From Granulicella pectinivorans (GTDB lineage: Bacteria; Acidobacteriota; Terriglobia; Terriglobales; Acidobacteriaceae): a DNA stretch of 64,000 nucleotides. This document shows, piece by piece, positions 27,162-38,982 of the stretch. The notes beneath the pieces are model-generated. The model was not told the origin of the DNA. It saw only the letters and a program-made list of their open reading frames with translations, and made no database searches. Location of the stretch: NCBI RefSeq assembly GCF_900114625.1, contig NZ_FOZL01000001.1:2790001-2854000 (forward strand). Reading direction: 5' to 3'. A program made the translations under genes and the position numbers. The number at the start of each line of letters is the position of its first letter. The first letter of the stretch is position 1.

Positions 27162-27187
27162 CCCACATCTCAGAGGCGAGATGTGGG
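27162..27187 (+). repeat. REP-like palindrome, copy 4
   Basis: CCCACATCTC, loop AGAGGC, GAGATGTGGG, followed by GGAACCCGGTTTGGTGGCGG. It lies between the secA stop and the rhodanese start. Confidence 0.8.
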
Positions 27188-27209
27188 GAACCCGGTTTGG
27201 TGGCGGTAT

Positions 27210-30224
<3,015 letters not shown>

Positions 30225-30307
30225 TTGGATTTTTCCTTACTGGGGTATGCGGGCGCGCATGGGCGCGGAGAATGTCGAGGGGGACTCTACCGGGAGGGAG
30301 TCTGGGT

Positions 30308-30658
30308 TCAGGAGGCGAAGGGGCGGGAGGTGCGTCGCCAGGGGTCGTTGGCGTAGAGGCCGGGGTGCTCGATGGGGAGAGCGGCTGCCGGATGGGTGGG
30401 TGCGTGGTCGATGAAGGCGGCGGATAGGGTTGCCGCCTGAAGGGTCAGGAGCGTGTGCTGGCCGCGTGCCGCGTGCGCGATGAGGATGCGCTGGGCGCGT
30501 GCGATGATGCTCTGGCTGAAGCTCGACTTCCCCTGGCTGGCGAGGGTCGCGGGGGCGCCGGTCCGGCTCATCTGGTCGCGGGACTGGCCGGTGAGCGCGA
30601 GACACGCTAACAGGACCGCCGACGCGATGAGTGTTCTGGACTGGCTCCTGCGGAGCAT
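30308..30658 (-). CDS. Small exported protein of unknown function
   Basis: A 116-residue protein with a signal peptide (about residues 9-24, ending LALTGQS). A good ribosome binding site, GAGGA, precedes ATG 30658. The mature chain is rich in Ala, His and Ser and has no cysteine. It lies upstream of secA, on the same strand, 83 bases away. A tandem 11-bp repeat occurs 22 bases before the start. No family is recognised. Confidence 0.6.
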   Translation of the reverse strand: MLRRSQSRTLIASAVLLACLALTGQSRDQMSRTGAPATLASQGKSSFSQSIIARAQRILIAHAARGQHTLLTLQAATLSAAFIDHAPTHPAAALPIEHPGLYANDPWRRTSRPFAS

Positions 30659-30680
30659 GGTGATTTCCTCAGGTATCAGT

Positions 30681-30702
30681 TTAGCCGAAAATTAGCCGAA
30701 AA
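30681..30702. repeat. Tandem 11-bp repeat upstream of the small exported protein
   Basis: TTAGCCGAAAA occurs twice in tandem, 22 bases upstream of the start codon at 30658. Such spacing would suit an operator, but that is only a possibility. Confidence 0.5.
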
Positions 30703-30933
30703 GATGTCAGGCGCGGTGGCTGGATGGCGCGAGGCTGGAGCGCGACGTGTTCCGGACTGCATGAGGATGTCGCGTCGGCGGTTTGTTGGCTGAATCAATA
30801 TCCGTGGGTTGGTTCCCAATGGGATGAATTTCCGAGGTGCTCGCTGGATGAAAATCTGCCTGGAACGGGCGATGAAGCATCGAGATACTCAGGCCAGAGC
30901 AGTTATGTTCCGCCTCTGAAAGGCGAACTCCTG

Positions 30934-31570
30934 ATGTCTGACCCTATTTCCGACCTTACTTCGAACGCTGAGGATCCCTTCCGTCCAACTGCTCTTGCGT
31001 CTTCTTCCCTTCCGGATTCGCTGGACGAGGAGATTGTCTTGCTGGAGGGCGGGCGTTTTCGGTGGCTCGGTCAGTCTCCGGTTCTTGAAGAGAAGTTCGA
31101 AGCATCTTCGTCCGCACAGCGTTCCCGGCGGATGTGGATCGAAGGTATCTGCTGCGTGTTGCTGTACAACTGTTTCCTGATCTCCGATTCGATCCTGTTT
31201 CCGGGAACCTTCCTGCCTTTCCTGGCGGTTCGGCTTGGGGTGGCGACTCCACCTGCGATCGTGGTGCCGCTATGGGGGCGAAGAGTTTGTCGTTGTGCTG
31301 CCTGAGAGCTCGATCGGGGTGGGATTGCGCGTGGCGCAACGGATTCGTGTGCTGATCGAGGTTGCGGGCAGTCCGGCGGTCGGGCATCGGGTGGAGTATC
31401 AACATGGCTGGGCGACGGTGAGCTGCGGGCTGGCGACCACGTTGCCGGAGGCGGGGATGGACCGGAACGATCTGATCGTGAGGGCGGACGCGGCTCTCTA
31501 TGAGGCCAAGGCGGAGGGTCGGAACCGGGTGTGCGTCGCGCAGGGACTGACAGAGGGGCTGCCGGTTTGA
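30934..31570 (+). pseudogene. Broken diguanylate cyclase gene (internal deletion with frameshift)
   Basis: The first frame, from ATG 30934, encodes a cytoplasmic start (EEIVLLEGGRFRWLG), then RRMWIEGICCVLLYN and one or two membrane helices, ending out of frame soon after VVPLWGR. The second frame resumes at 31265 with CRYGGEEF, and continues through ATVSCGLATT and RADAALYEAKAEGRNRV to a stop at 31570; this is the second half of a GGDEF domain. The rest of the membrane domain and the first half of the cyclase are missing. Both pieces share TGCCGCT at 31265-31271, so a deletion between two short repeats is likely. It cannot make c-di-GMP. Confidence 0.8.
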
Positions 31571-31622
31571 GTGGGGCGGGAGAGATGTTTCTTTGGGATT
31601 TGCTGCGTGAGGATTTGCTTTG

Positions 31623-31650
31623 TCAGGGCGTGGTTTCTTCCACGCCCTGA
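31623..31650. terminator. Hairpin between the cyclase remnant and the stress-protein gene
   Basis: TCAGGGCGTGG and CCACGCCCTGA pair perfectly (11 bp) around TTTCTT. It sits between converging genes, but neither side has a long T-run. Confidence 0.6.
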
Positions 31651-31663
31651 TGGTGTTGCCGGG

Positions 31664-32542
31664 TCATGCGGCGATTGCCTGTGCGGCGTCGCGGCGGCCG
31701 GGGTGGAGGCGGATGGATTCCGGCAGGCAGAGAATGGGGATCTCGCAGCTTGTCAGGGTGGAGTTGATGGTGGTGCGGAAGAAGCCGCGATGGATGGTCT
31801 GTCCGCTGCCGACGATGAGGAGCTCGGCTTCGCTTTCACGGAGGAGTGCCTTGAGTTCGCGGCTCTCCGAGCCCATGCGGACGTGTATCTGAATCTTGAG
31901 CGAGGAGGGCAGTCCTGCGGCGATTTCGCCGATCATGTCGATGGCGGTTTCGATGCCGAGGGGGGCGCCGGTGTGGAGGGAGGTGATGAGTGTGCCTTCT
32001 GTCGTCTCCGGGACGATATAGAAGAGATGGAGCGTCGCTCCATGGCGCTGGGCGTGGGAGGCGGCGGCGGAGATATAGGCCGAGGGGCGATCGAGATCCT
32101 GGAGGTAGACGGCGATGTTCTTGCCGGCGACGGCGGCGTTGTTGCTGAGGGTGGCTTTGCCCATGGTCCAGATGGGCATGTCGAGGCTTTCGAGGAGGCG
32201 GGCGCGGGAGGAGACGTGGAAGGGGCGGGGGAGGCCGGTGCGGTCCGAGGGCGGCATGAAGAGAAGACCGTTGCGCTCGCGGGCGCAGAAGTCCTTGATG
32301 CTTTCGCAGGGGTCTCCGGCGAGGAGGACACGGCGGCAGTTTCTGTAGTTGTCGGCCTCGGCGTAAAAGGAGTTGAGCTGCGACTCGGCGTCGCGGCGGA
32401 GGATCTTCGACGGATCGTAGACGTGAAGCAGGGTGAGATCTGCCTTGTGGGAGTCGATCCAACGGGTGACGGCGGGGATGGCGGCGTGGCAGGCATCGGA
32501 GAAGTTCGTCGCGAAGACGATGTTGTCGGTCATGGAGTTCAT
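31664..32542 (-). CDS. Universal stress protein, two UspA-like domains
   Basis: A cytoplasmic 292-residue protein made of two UspA-type folds in tandem. Domain one starts NIVFATNFSDACHAAIPAV; domain two starts KNIAVYLQDLDRPSAYI and ends LLIVGSGQTIHRGFFRTT, the ATP-binding region (GxG-9x-GST/N type). The first domain lacks that glycine motif. ATG 32542 has AAGGAG eight bases before it. It is 29 bases downstream of the bestrophin-like gene on the same strand and probably shares its message. Confidence 0.88.
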   Translation of the reverse strand: MNSMTDNIVFATNFSDACHAAIPAVTRWIDSHKADLTLLHVYDPSKILRRDAESQLNSFYAEADNYRNCRRVLLAGDPCESIKDFCARERNGLLFMPPSDRTGLPRPFHVSSRARLLESLDMPIWTMGKATLSNNAAVAGKNIAVYLQDLDRPSAYISAAASHAQRHGATLHLFYIVPETTEGTLITSLHTGAPLGIETAIDMIGEIAAGLPSSLKIQIHVRMGSESRELKALLRESEAELLIVGSGQTIHRGFFRTTINSTLTSCEIPILCLPESIRLHPGRRDAAQAIAA

Positions 32543-32571
32543 GGTGGTTCTCCTTGGGGGTTGTGAGGAGG

Positions 32572-33477
32572 TTAGTAGACGAATCCGTCGGCGGACAGGA
32601 TGCCACGCAGCGGTTTGGGGTCTTTCATGTGTTCGCGGAGGTTGATCTCGATGGTCCGCGTGAGGGCGGTCATGGGGGTGTCGTGGATGGTGTTCTCGAA
32701 GGGGTTCTCGATATCGCTTCCGACGAGGTCGGCGGCGATGAAGCTGAAGCTGATGAGGACCGAGACGATGGGGGTCATGAGGCCGAGATTCGCGACCAGT
32801 CCGAGAGGAACGAGATAGCAGAAGACGTTGACGAGGATACGGGGCAGGTAAGCGAACTGACGTGGGAGAGGGGTGTTCTTGATGCGTTCGCAGGCGCCCT
32901 GGATGTTGGAGAGCTGCGTGAGATTTTCATCGATGGCGACGGATCGGATGGAGTCGATGAGGCCACGTTCGCGGGTGAGCTGGAGGAGCTCGCCCATCTT
33001 GAGGTTGATGGCGGCAGGTATGTTAGAGGAGGTGCGGAGCTCTTCGATCTGTTCGGGGCTGAGCGAGGAGCTGAGCTCGGGGAAGGGGTTCTGCTTGCGG
33101 AGGTGGCAGCGCAGGGCGTGGGCGAAGGAGATCTGGTAGCGGACGAGTTGCTGTTTGAGCTCGAGTCCGTCCTGGCCACCGTCGTTGTCGATGAGGGTGA
33201 GGAACTGGCGGGCGAGAGAGCGTGAGGTGTTGACGAGCGCGCCCCAGAGCTGCCGGGCCTCCCACCAGCGACCGTAGGCGGCGTTGGTGCGGAAGGCGAG
33301 GAAGATGGTAAGGGCGGAGCCGAGGGGAGCGATGGGCAGGCCGTCGAGCGTGAGCAGCTTGGAGTGGGTGACGGAGTAGAGGCCTGCGACGGCGCAGTCG
33401 AAGATGAGGAGGACAAGCAGGCGGCGGGACGCCTGGGGCCAGATTCTTCGGAATGAGAGGTCGTTGCTTACGATCAT
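32572..33477 (-). CDS. Bestrophin-like (UPF0187/YneE) chloride-channel-family membrane protein
   Basis: A 301-residue membrane protein of the bacterial bestrophin family. LTIFLAFRTNAAYGRWWEARQLWG (in part) is the highly conserved core, along with helices at about 20-40 and 215-260. Family members form pentameric ion channels; bacterial ones can pass cations. GGAG precedes ATG 33477. It is followed by the stress protein. Regulation by the nearby two-component pair at 33663-35728 is conceivable but not shown. Confidence 0.9.
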   Translation of the reverse strand: MIVSNDLSFRRIWPQASRRLLVLLIFDCAVAGLYSVTHSKLLTLDGLPIAPLGSALTIFLAFRTNAAYGRWWEARQLWGALVNTSRSLARQFLTLIDNDGGQDGLELKQQLVRYQISFAHALRCHLRKQNPFPELSSSLSPEQIEELRTSSNIPAAINLKMGELLQLTRERGLIDSIRSVAIDENLTQLSNIQGACERIKNTPLPRQFAYLPRILVNVFCYLVPLGLVANLGLMTPIVSVLISFSFIAADLVGSDIENPFENTIHDTPMTALTRTIEINLREHMKDPKPLRGILSADGFVY

Positions 33478-33662
33478 GGTGATGAGTCTCCGTGTTTCGA
33501 ATGTCTTGGGCTATATGACTGGAAATCGGGTGTAAAAGCAGCTATCGGCGGGGATGTCTTATGGCTGGTGGAGAGCGGCCGATGGAGGCTATCTTTCGAT
33601 GGGTGCGGTCATCTTCCGGTGGGGTGGGTGACCGGCCGGTAGGCTTCGGGGTCTAATGAGAT

Positions 33663-35084
33663 GTGCGACCAAGAAATCGACTTCGCTGGAAGGTATGGAC
33701 GCGTACGGCGCTGAGCAACCGGGCGGCGGTGCTGACCGCTGCGGCTGCGATGGTCGCCGGACTGGCCTGGCTGGAGTGGCTGTTCCAGCTCGACTATTCG
33801 CTGGGGCTTCTGTATCTGTTTCCGGTGATCCTTGCGTCGACGGCTGTGGTGTGGTGGCAGGTGCCGCTGGTTGCGCTGCTGTGCGCGTTTACGCGAGGCC
33901 AGTTCGATCTGCCGGTGACGGAGCTGGAGCACTGGCTGCGGTTTCTGATGGCGACGGTGGCTTATTCGGGCTGCGGGCTGCTGGTGAACCAGATCACGTC
34001 GAGCCGGCGGAAGGCGCTGGCGCAGTATCTGCGGATACGCTTCGAGCAGAGGCTTCGGCATCGCGCGGAGGATCAACTGCGTCTGCTGGCGGAGAGCAGT
34101 CCTGCCGCAATCCTGACGATCGGGAGTGAGGGAAACGTGAGTGCCGCGAACCGTGCGGCGCACCAGATGCTTGGATTTGAGGGGGACGATTCGCTGGTGG
34201 ATCAGCCGATTGCGGAGTATTTCCCGATCTTTCTGAATGCGCTTCATCTGAACCCGGAGATCGAACAGGTACGGACGTCGGCGACGACGTGGGCGAAGCG
34301 GAAGGATCACTCTTCGTTTCCGGCGGCGACCTGGTTTTCGATCTATGGGACGGGGCGGCGAAGGAATCTTGCGGCGATCGTGGTGGACAACTCGGAAGAG
34401 GTGCGGGAACGCGAGCGGATGCACTACGAGCAGTTGGCGAGTCATAGCCAGGTGCTTGCGGGGGCGGTGTCGCACGAGATCAGGAACCTGTGTTCGGCGA
34501 TCGCGGTGGTGGGGTCGAATCTCGACCGGCGGCTGAAGCTGGAGAACGACCTCGATTTCGGCGCGTTGAAGAACCTGATTGAGGCGCTGGGGCGGCTGGC
34601 GTCGTTCGACCTGAGCAAGCGTCAGAAGATGCAGCCGGTGACGATCTCGCTGGCGGAGATTGCGCAGGAGTTCAGCGTGATCGTGGAGCCGGACTGGAAC
34701 GATGCGGGCGGGACCGTGGCGTGGACGCTTCCGGAGGACCTGCCGCGGTTGCAGGCCGATCCGCACAGCCTGTTGCAGGTGCTGCTGAACCTTTCACAGA
34801 ATGCGCTGAAGGCCTCGGCGCAGAGTGAACGCAAGGAGTTGCGGTTGGAGGCGGAGCAGCGTGGCGATTTCGTGGCCTTGACGGTTCGGGACGCGGGTCC
34901 CGGTGTGGAGGACGCGAGCCATCTCTTCAAGGCGTTTACGCCGAGCGCGACGGGCTCGGGGCTGGGTCTTTATATCTCGCGGGAGATGGTGAAGAGCTTC
35001 GACGGCGACCTGCGGTATATCCCAACGGAAGAAGGGTGCTGTTTCGAGATCACGGTACCCATTACGATGTCTGCAGAGCGATGA
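33663..35084 (+). CDS. Membrane sensor histidine kinase with PAS domain
   Basis: A 473-residue kinase. Two to four helices fill residues 20-108, a PAS domain lies at about 140-250, and the phosphorylated His271 is in GAVSHEIRN. The ATPase has NLSQNALKAS (N box), RDAGPGVED and GSGLGLYIS (G boxes). GTG 33663 is taken as start because a later one would remove the first helix; no strong ribosome binding site is visible. Its stop overlaps the response-regulator start (ATGA), so the two form a system. The signal is unknown. Confidence 0.9.
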   Translation: MRPRNRLRWKVWTRTALSNRAAVLTAAAAMVAGLAWLEWLFQLDYSLGLLYLFPVILASTAVVWWQVPLVALLCAFTRGQFDLPVTELEHWLRFLMATVAYSGCGLLVNQITSSRRKALAQYLRIRFEQRLRHRAEDQLRLLAESSPAAILTIGSEGNVSAANRAAHQMLGFEGDDSLVDQPIAEYFPIFLNALHLNPEIEQVRTSATTWAKRKDHSSFPAATWFSIYGTGRRRNLAAIVVDNSEEVRERERMHYEQLASHSQVLAGAVSHEIRNLCSAIAVVGSNLDRRLKLENDLDFGALKNLIEALGRLASFDLSKRQKMQPVTISLAEIAQEFSVIVEPDWNDAGGTVAWTLPEDLPRLQADPHSLLQVLLNLSQNALKASAQSERKELRLEAEQRGDFVALTVRDAGPGVEDASHLFKAFTPSATGSGLGLYISREMVKSFDGDLRYIPTEEGCCFEITVPITMSAER

Positions 35085-35728
35085 CACCGACGATGCAACC
35101 GACACGGCTCTTTCTGATGGACGACCATCAACTCTTTCGCGAGGGTTTGCTGCGGCTGCTGGTCAGCGATGCGCAGTTTGAAGTGGTGGGGCACACGGGG
35201 GATGTGGAGGAGGCACTCGCGATCCTGAAGACGCAGCCGGTGGATGTGCTGATCCTGGACTATGACCTGGGCGGACAGACGGCGGTCGACTTTACGATGA
35301 CGCTGAAGCAGAGCGGGTTTGGCGGGCGGATTCTGATTGTGACGGCGGGGCTGCCGGATCGCGATGCGATGCAGTTGATCGGGATGGGGATCAGCGGGAT
35401 CTTTCATAAGCAGGACTCGCCGACGGCGCTGCAACGGAGCATCCGCGAGGTGGCGGATGGACGGGTGCTGATCGACCAGAAGTATCTGCAGGCGATTGTG
35501 AAGTCGGCTCAACCGTCGGAGGATGCGGCACCGCAGTTTACCGAGCGCGAGCGATTTATTCTGCGGTCGCTGCTGCAGGGGTTGTCGAACAAGGAGATTG
35601 CGGACAAGCAGCAGACCTCGGAGAGCGCGGTGAAGTCTTCGCTGCAACAGCTCTTCAACAAGCTGGGTGTGAGGACGAGGTCGCAGCTTGTGCTGTTGAC
35701 GCTGGAGAAGTACCGGTCTCTGATTTAG
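35081..35728 (+). CDS. Response regulator, NarL/LuxR type
   Basis: The partner of the kinase at 33663-35084, overlapping it by four bases. The receiver domain starts RLFLMDDHQLF, with the phospho-acceptor Asp60 in LILDYDL. T in IVTAGL and K in FHKQDS complete the set. The LuxR helix-turn-helix is at about 150-210 (FTERERFILRSLLQGLSNKE). Length 215 aa. ATG 35081 is used; a later ATG is at 35093. Its stop overlaps the stop of the facing acetylesterase gene. Confidence 0.92.
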   Translation: MTPTMQPTRLFLMDDHQLFREGLLRLLVSDAQFEVVGHTGDVEEALAILKTQPVDVLILDYDLGGQTAVDFTMTLKQSGFGGRILIVTAGLPDRDAMQLIGMGISGIFHKQDSPTALQRSIREVADGRVLIDQKYLQAIVKSAQPSEDAAPQFTERERFILRSLLQGLSNKEIADKQQTSESAVKSSLQQLFNKLGVRTRSQLVLLTLEKYRSLI

Positions 35729-36534
35729 CGGAGGTAGGCCGCTACGGGGGATTTTGCGGTGCGCAGGGCTTGGGCTACGCAGCCGGCATTGATCTCGGCA
35801 CCCTCGGGGCTGGTGTGGGTGTGGTCGATGGGGAAGAGCAGGGCAGTCTTTTCGGGGCCGAGTGCCTCGAAGCGATCGGCGGCGCAGGTGGCCATGTCGA
35901 TGAGGGGTACGTGCTCGGTGGCGGCGAGCTGGGTCTCGTAGTCGCGGAAGCCCATGTCGCGCTCGATATGGCCGTCCTTCCAGATATTGCGGATGGTGAC
36001 GGTGAGAAGGATTGGGGTGGCTCCCCTGGCCCGGGTTTCGGCGATGTACTGGCGGAGGTAGGAGCCGTAGGTCCGGACGGTTTCGGTGGGCTTGCCGGGG
36101 AGGGTGACTTCGACGGTCTCGTTGCCGAGGCCCTTGAGGCTGGAGCGGGCTTTCAGATCTTTCTGGACGGACTCGGGGGTCCCGGCTCCGTCGTTGTGGC
36201 CCATCTGGATGAGGACGAAGTCACCGGCTTTGACCTGGGCGAGCGTGGTGGCCCATCGGCCCTCGACGAGGTAGGTGCGGGAGCTGCGACCGGCTACGGC
36301 GCGGTTTGCGATGTTGATTCTGGATGTGTCGAAGAAGTGGGCGAAGTGATCGCCCCAGCCGAGGTCGAGCTTGTTGCGGGCGGTGGAGTCTCCGACGATG
36401 AAGAGGGTGGGCAGGGAGGGGTTGAGAGGGGCGTCGGTGGGGACGGCGGTCTGGGGTGGGGCGTCGGGGGTGTTTTGTGCCAGGGCTGCTGCGGGGAGCA
36501 GGAGGAGGGCGGCGGCGAGGAGGAGGTGTTTCAT
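35725..36534 (-). CDS. Secreted SGNH acetylesterase (rhamnogalacturonan acetylesterase-like)
   Basis: Removes acetyl groups from pectin-type polysaccharides, by family resemblance. A signal peptide (MKHLLLAAALLLLPAAALAQ) leads to TPDAPPQ. The SGNH blocks are in normal order: block I LFIVGDSTARN with Ser50, block II NRAVAGRSSR, block III QMGHNDG, block V DHTHTSPEG with the catalytic Asp and His. Length 269 aa. ATG 36534 is preferred to a longer frame reaching 36600, since it begins with the signal peptide. Compare the permuted SGNH protein at 53902-54576. Confidence 0.9.
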   Translation of the reverse strand: MKHLLLAAALLLLPAAALAQNTPDAPPQTAVPTDAPLNPSLPTLFIVGDSTARNKLDLGWGDHFAHFFDTSRINIANRAVAGRSSRTYLVEGRWATTLAQVKAGDFVLIQMGHNDGAGTPESVQKDLKARSSLKGLGNETVEVTLPGKPTETVRTYGSYLRQYIAETRARGATPILLTVTIRNIWKDGHIERDMGFRDYETQLAATEHVPLIDMATCAADRFEALGPEKTALLFPIDHTHTSPEGAEINAGCVAQALRTAKSPVAAYLR

Positions 36535-36594
36535 GGTGGGAAGAATATCACTGAGGGAATTCAGTAGGCTTGAGCGGCATCGGAGGCGCACAAG

Positions 36595-36619
36595 CCACAT
36601 CTCACAATCGAGATGCGGG
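36595..36619 (+). repeat. REP-like palindrome, copy 5
   Basis: CCACATCTC, loop ACAATC, GAGATGCGGG, followed by GCACACCCGGTTTGTGG. It lies between the VOC gene and the acetylesterase gene. Confidence 0.7.
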
Positions 36620-36640
36620 GCACACCCGGTTTGTGGTGGG

Positions 36641-37132
36641 TCAGGCTTCGGCTTCGTCGATGAGGCTTTGCAGGTCGAGTGCGCGCGTGTACATCTTCAG
36701 CGAGCCGTCTGGGTTTTGGGGCCACTGGTCGCGGGGGAGATCCCAGTAGAGCTCCACGCCGTTCTGGTCGGGGTCGCGGAGGTAGAGGGCGTGGCTTACG
36801 CCGTGGTCGGAGGCTCCGTCGAGGGAGATCCTGGCCTGGATGAGACGGAGGAGGGCTTGACCGAGGGACGCACGGGTGGGGTAGACGAAGGCTGCGTGAT
36901 AGAGGCCGGTGGAGCCGGGGGCGGGTGGACGGCCGCCGAGGGACTCCCAGGTGTTGAGGCCGATGTGATGGTGGTAGCCGCCGGCGGAGAGGAAGGCTGC
37001 GGAGTCTCCGAAGCGGGTGGTGATGTCAAAGCCGAGGACGCCGTGGTAGAAGTCGAGGGCGCGCTGGAGGTTGGCGACCTTGAGATGGATGTGGCCTACC
37101 TGGACGCCAGGAGGAATGGGCGGGATGGTCAT
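36641..37132 (-). CDS. VOC-family protein (glyoxalase / ring-cleavage dioxygenase fold)
   Basis: A 163-residue metal-binding VOC protein. GHIHLKVANLQRALDFYHGVLGF opens the first beta-alpha-beta module (in part), and HHIGLNTWES, LYHAAF and GVELYWDLP supply the His and Glu metal ligands. It most resembles one half of a catechol-2,3-dioxygenase of the CatE kind. With a single short domain it may act as a dimer. The substrate is not evident. Confidence 0.85.
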   Translation of the reverse strand: MTIPPIPPGVQVGHIHLKVANLQRALDFYHGVLGFDITTRFGDSAAFLSAGGYHHHIGLNTWESLGGRPPAPGSTGLYHAAFVYPTRASLGQALLRLIQARISLDGASDHGVSHALYLRDPDQNGVELYWDLPRDQWPQNPDGSLKMYTRALDLQSLIDEAEA

Positions 37133-37231
37133 GCTGTTTGGATGATGTGGGGTGGGGGCGGTCGCAATTGTTCGCTTTCGCAGAGGCCACCGTTGGGGAT
37201 CTGATTCAACACTGCGTTGCCATCATCTTCT

Positions 37232-37570
37232 TTAGCGGTGGCCGTGGTGGAGGATGAGCCAGAGCAGAGGGATGAGGAAGAGGAGGGCGATACCGATGAA
37301 GACGAGCGAGATCTCAGGGACGGGAGGCTGATTGGAGAGGTTGTTCTCGGCTGGGTCGGCGGGGTTATAGCGGACCGGGATGCGTTCGTTCTGGAGGATG
37401 GCCGTTGGAGACTGGAAGGTGCCGGTGTAGTCGGTGCCATCGACGGAGAAGGTGTAGGTGACGCAGAACTTCTTCTGGGTCTGGATGCCGAGGGTGAGCG
37501 TGTTGAGGCGAGCGAACTGGTAGCGGCTTTGGAGGACGGTGGCTTCGGTCTGGTCCCAGGGTAGCTTCAT
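37232..37570 (-). CDS. Membrane-anchored protein of the DUF3592 kind
   Basis: A 112-residue protein: a beta-rich domain with FCVTYTFSVDGTDYTGT and IPVRYNPADPAENNL, then a C-terminal membrane helix (about 84-106). The first part, through the YNPADP motif, is typical of the DUF3592 family, of unknown function. ATG 37570 overlaps the nicotinamidase stop (four bases) and has GGGAG five bases upstream, so the two are translated together. Confidence 0.8.
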   Translation of the reverse strand: MKLPWDQTEATVLQSRYQFARLNTLTLGIQTQKKFCVTYTFSVDGTDYTGTFQSPTAILQNERIPVRYNPADPAENNLSNQPPVPEISLVFIGIALLFLIPLLWLILHHGHR

Positions 37571-38199
37571 GCGATCTCCCTCGATGCGATGCGTTGGATG
37601 CCCTGTTCGGCGAAGCATGCGTTGGTGTGATCCACGGAGCCGGGGAGGGAGACCGCGCGGGTGAGGTCTTCGAGGACGATGGTCTCGAAGCCGAGACGAT
37701 GGCCGTCGATGGCGGAGAAGCCGACGCAGAAGTCGTAGGCTACACCTGCGAAGAAGAGGCGCTGGAGGTTGCGCTCGCGGAGGTAGCCGGCGAGGCCGGT
37801 GGGGGTCGTGCCGTCGTTTTCGAGGAAGGCGGAGTAGCTGTCGATCTGCTCGCGGAAGCCCTTGCGGAGGATGAGCTCGGCGTGGGGGATATCGAGGTCC
37901 GGGTGGAGGTCGGCACCGGGGGTGTTCTGGATGCAGTGGCCGGGCCAGAGGTGCTGGGTGCCGTAAGGGGCTTCGATGGTATCGGTGAATGGCTGCCTGC
38001 CGTGGGTGCTGGCGAAGGAGATGTGGTTGGCGGGGTGCCAGTCCTGGGTGAGGAGGACATGGTCGAACTTTGCAGCCAGGGCGTTGAGGGCAGGGATGAT
38101 CTCGTCGCCGCCGGCGACGGCGAGAGAGCCTCCGGGGAGGAAATCGCGCTGCATGTCGATGACGACTAACGCGTCGGTGGGGTTGAGGGTAAGGGGCAC
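37567..38199 (-). CDS. pncA: Nicotinamidase / pyrazinamidase
   Basis: Hydrolyses nicotinamide to nicotinate in NAD salvage. The catalytic triad is Asp15 (VVIDMQRDF), Lys113 (LRKGF) and Cys158 (YDFCVG). The metal site is Asp53, His55 and His59 in TQDWHPANHIS, with His88 in WPGHC. Length 210 aa is normal. It is co-transcribed with the small DUF3592-like gene that overlaps its end. Confidence 0.95.
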   Translation of the reverse strand: MPLTLNPTDALVVIDMQRDFLPGGSLAVAGGDEIIPALNALAAKFDHVLLTQDWHPANHISFASTHGRQPFTDTIEAPYGTQHLWPGHCIQNTPGADLHPDLDIPHAELILRKGFREQIDSYSAFLENDGTTPTGLAGYLRERNLQRLFFAGVAYDFCVGFSAIDGHRLGFETIVLEDLTRAVSLPGSVDHTNACFAEQGIQRIASREIA

Positions 38200-38292
38200 G
38201 GGATCATTTTAGGACGGATTCCGAAAAGTGCGGGGAGATTCGTGGTGCCCGCGGAGGAAGAGTTGCGTGGGATTGGGGGATTCCCGGCGGGT

Positions 38293-38320
38293 CCCCACAG
38301 CTCAGAATCGAGATGTGGGG
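38293..38320 (+). repeat. REP-like palindrome, copy 6
   Basis: CCCCACAGCTC, loop AGAATC, GAGATGTGGGG with one mismatch, followed by ACCCGGATTGGTGGCG. It lies between pncA and a VOC gene. Confidence 0.75.
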
Positions 38321-38336
38321 ACCCGGATTGGTGGCG

Positions 38337-38756
38337 CTATTTGGCGAAGAGTTGGGACATGTCGGCGAAGGCCTTGAATTCGAGGGCGTTGCCGGCGGGG
38401 TCGTAGAAGAACATGGTGGCCTGCTCGCCGACCTCGCCCTGAAAGCGGATGTAGGGCTCGATGACGAACGGGATGCCGGCGGAGCGGACGCGGTCGGCGA
38501 GGGCGAGCCAGTCCTCCATGGTGAGGATGACGCCGAAGTGCGGGACGGGGACGGCATGGCCGTCGACGCCGTTGTGGTGGGGCTTGCCGGGGGCGTTGGG
38601 CGAGAGGTGCGCGACGATCTGGTGGCCGAAGAAGTCGAAGTCGATCCACTCGGCGGAGCTGCGGCCCTCGGGACAGGCGAGGGTGGTGCCGTAGAAGGCG
38701 CGGGCGGCGGCGAGATCGTCGACGGGGAAGGCGATGTGGAAGGGCATGAGGGGCAT
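38337..38756 (-). CDS. VOC-family protein
   Basis: A 139-residue VOC/glyoxalase-fold protein. FHIAFPVDDLAAARAFYGTTL starts the first module (in part), and MFFYDPAGNALEFKAF closes the second with its Glu metal ligand. The middle carries WIDFDFFGHQIVAH. No ribosome binding site is seen before ATG 38756 or ATG 38747. Function unknown; close relatives are annotated only as glyoxalase-like. Confidence 0.85.
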   Translation of the reverse strand: MPLMPFHIAFPVDDLAAARAFYGTTLACPEGRSSAEWIDFDFFGHQIVAHLSPNAPGKPHHNGVDGHAVPVPHFGVILTMEDWLALADRVRSAGIPFVIEPYIRFQGEVGEQATMFFYDPAGNALEFKAFADMSQLFAK

Positions 38757-38972
38757 GAGGGGATTTTATCTCCTGATGCGTTGCCGGCAGAGGCTTGACG
38801 GACGAAGCGAGCGAGCGCAGTATGATATCGATGTTGTTTCAGCCTGAACATCTTTGTTGATGTGACTGTATTCTTGCGCTGCGGATCGGATCTCTGGGCC
38901 CGTTGCGTGGCGCCTTATGGGGATCCTGTCCGCGGTAAAGCGATGGTAACCGTTCGAAAGACTGCACTTTTT

Positions 38973-38979
38973 GGGAGGA
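38973..38979 (+). promoter_or_regulatory. Strong ribosome binding site of the secreted hydrolase
   Basis: GGGAGGA, with GTG 38983 three bases after it. It rules out the TTG at 38971 as the start, since that lies upstream of the site. Confidence 0.65.
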
Positions 38980-38982
38980 ACA

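Noticed and set aside
33656..34129. Alternative frame starting at 33656 over the histidine kinase
   Set aside because: It is a different frame of the kinase gene, without a domain.
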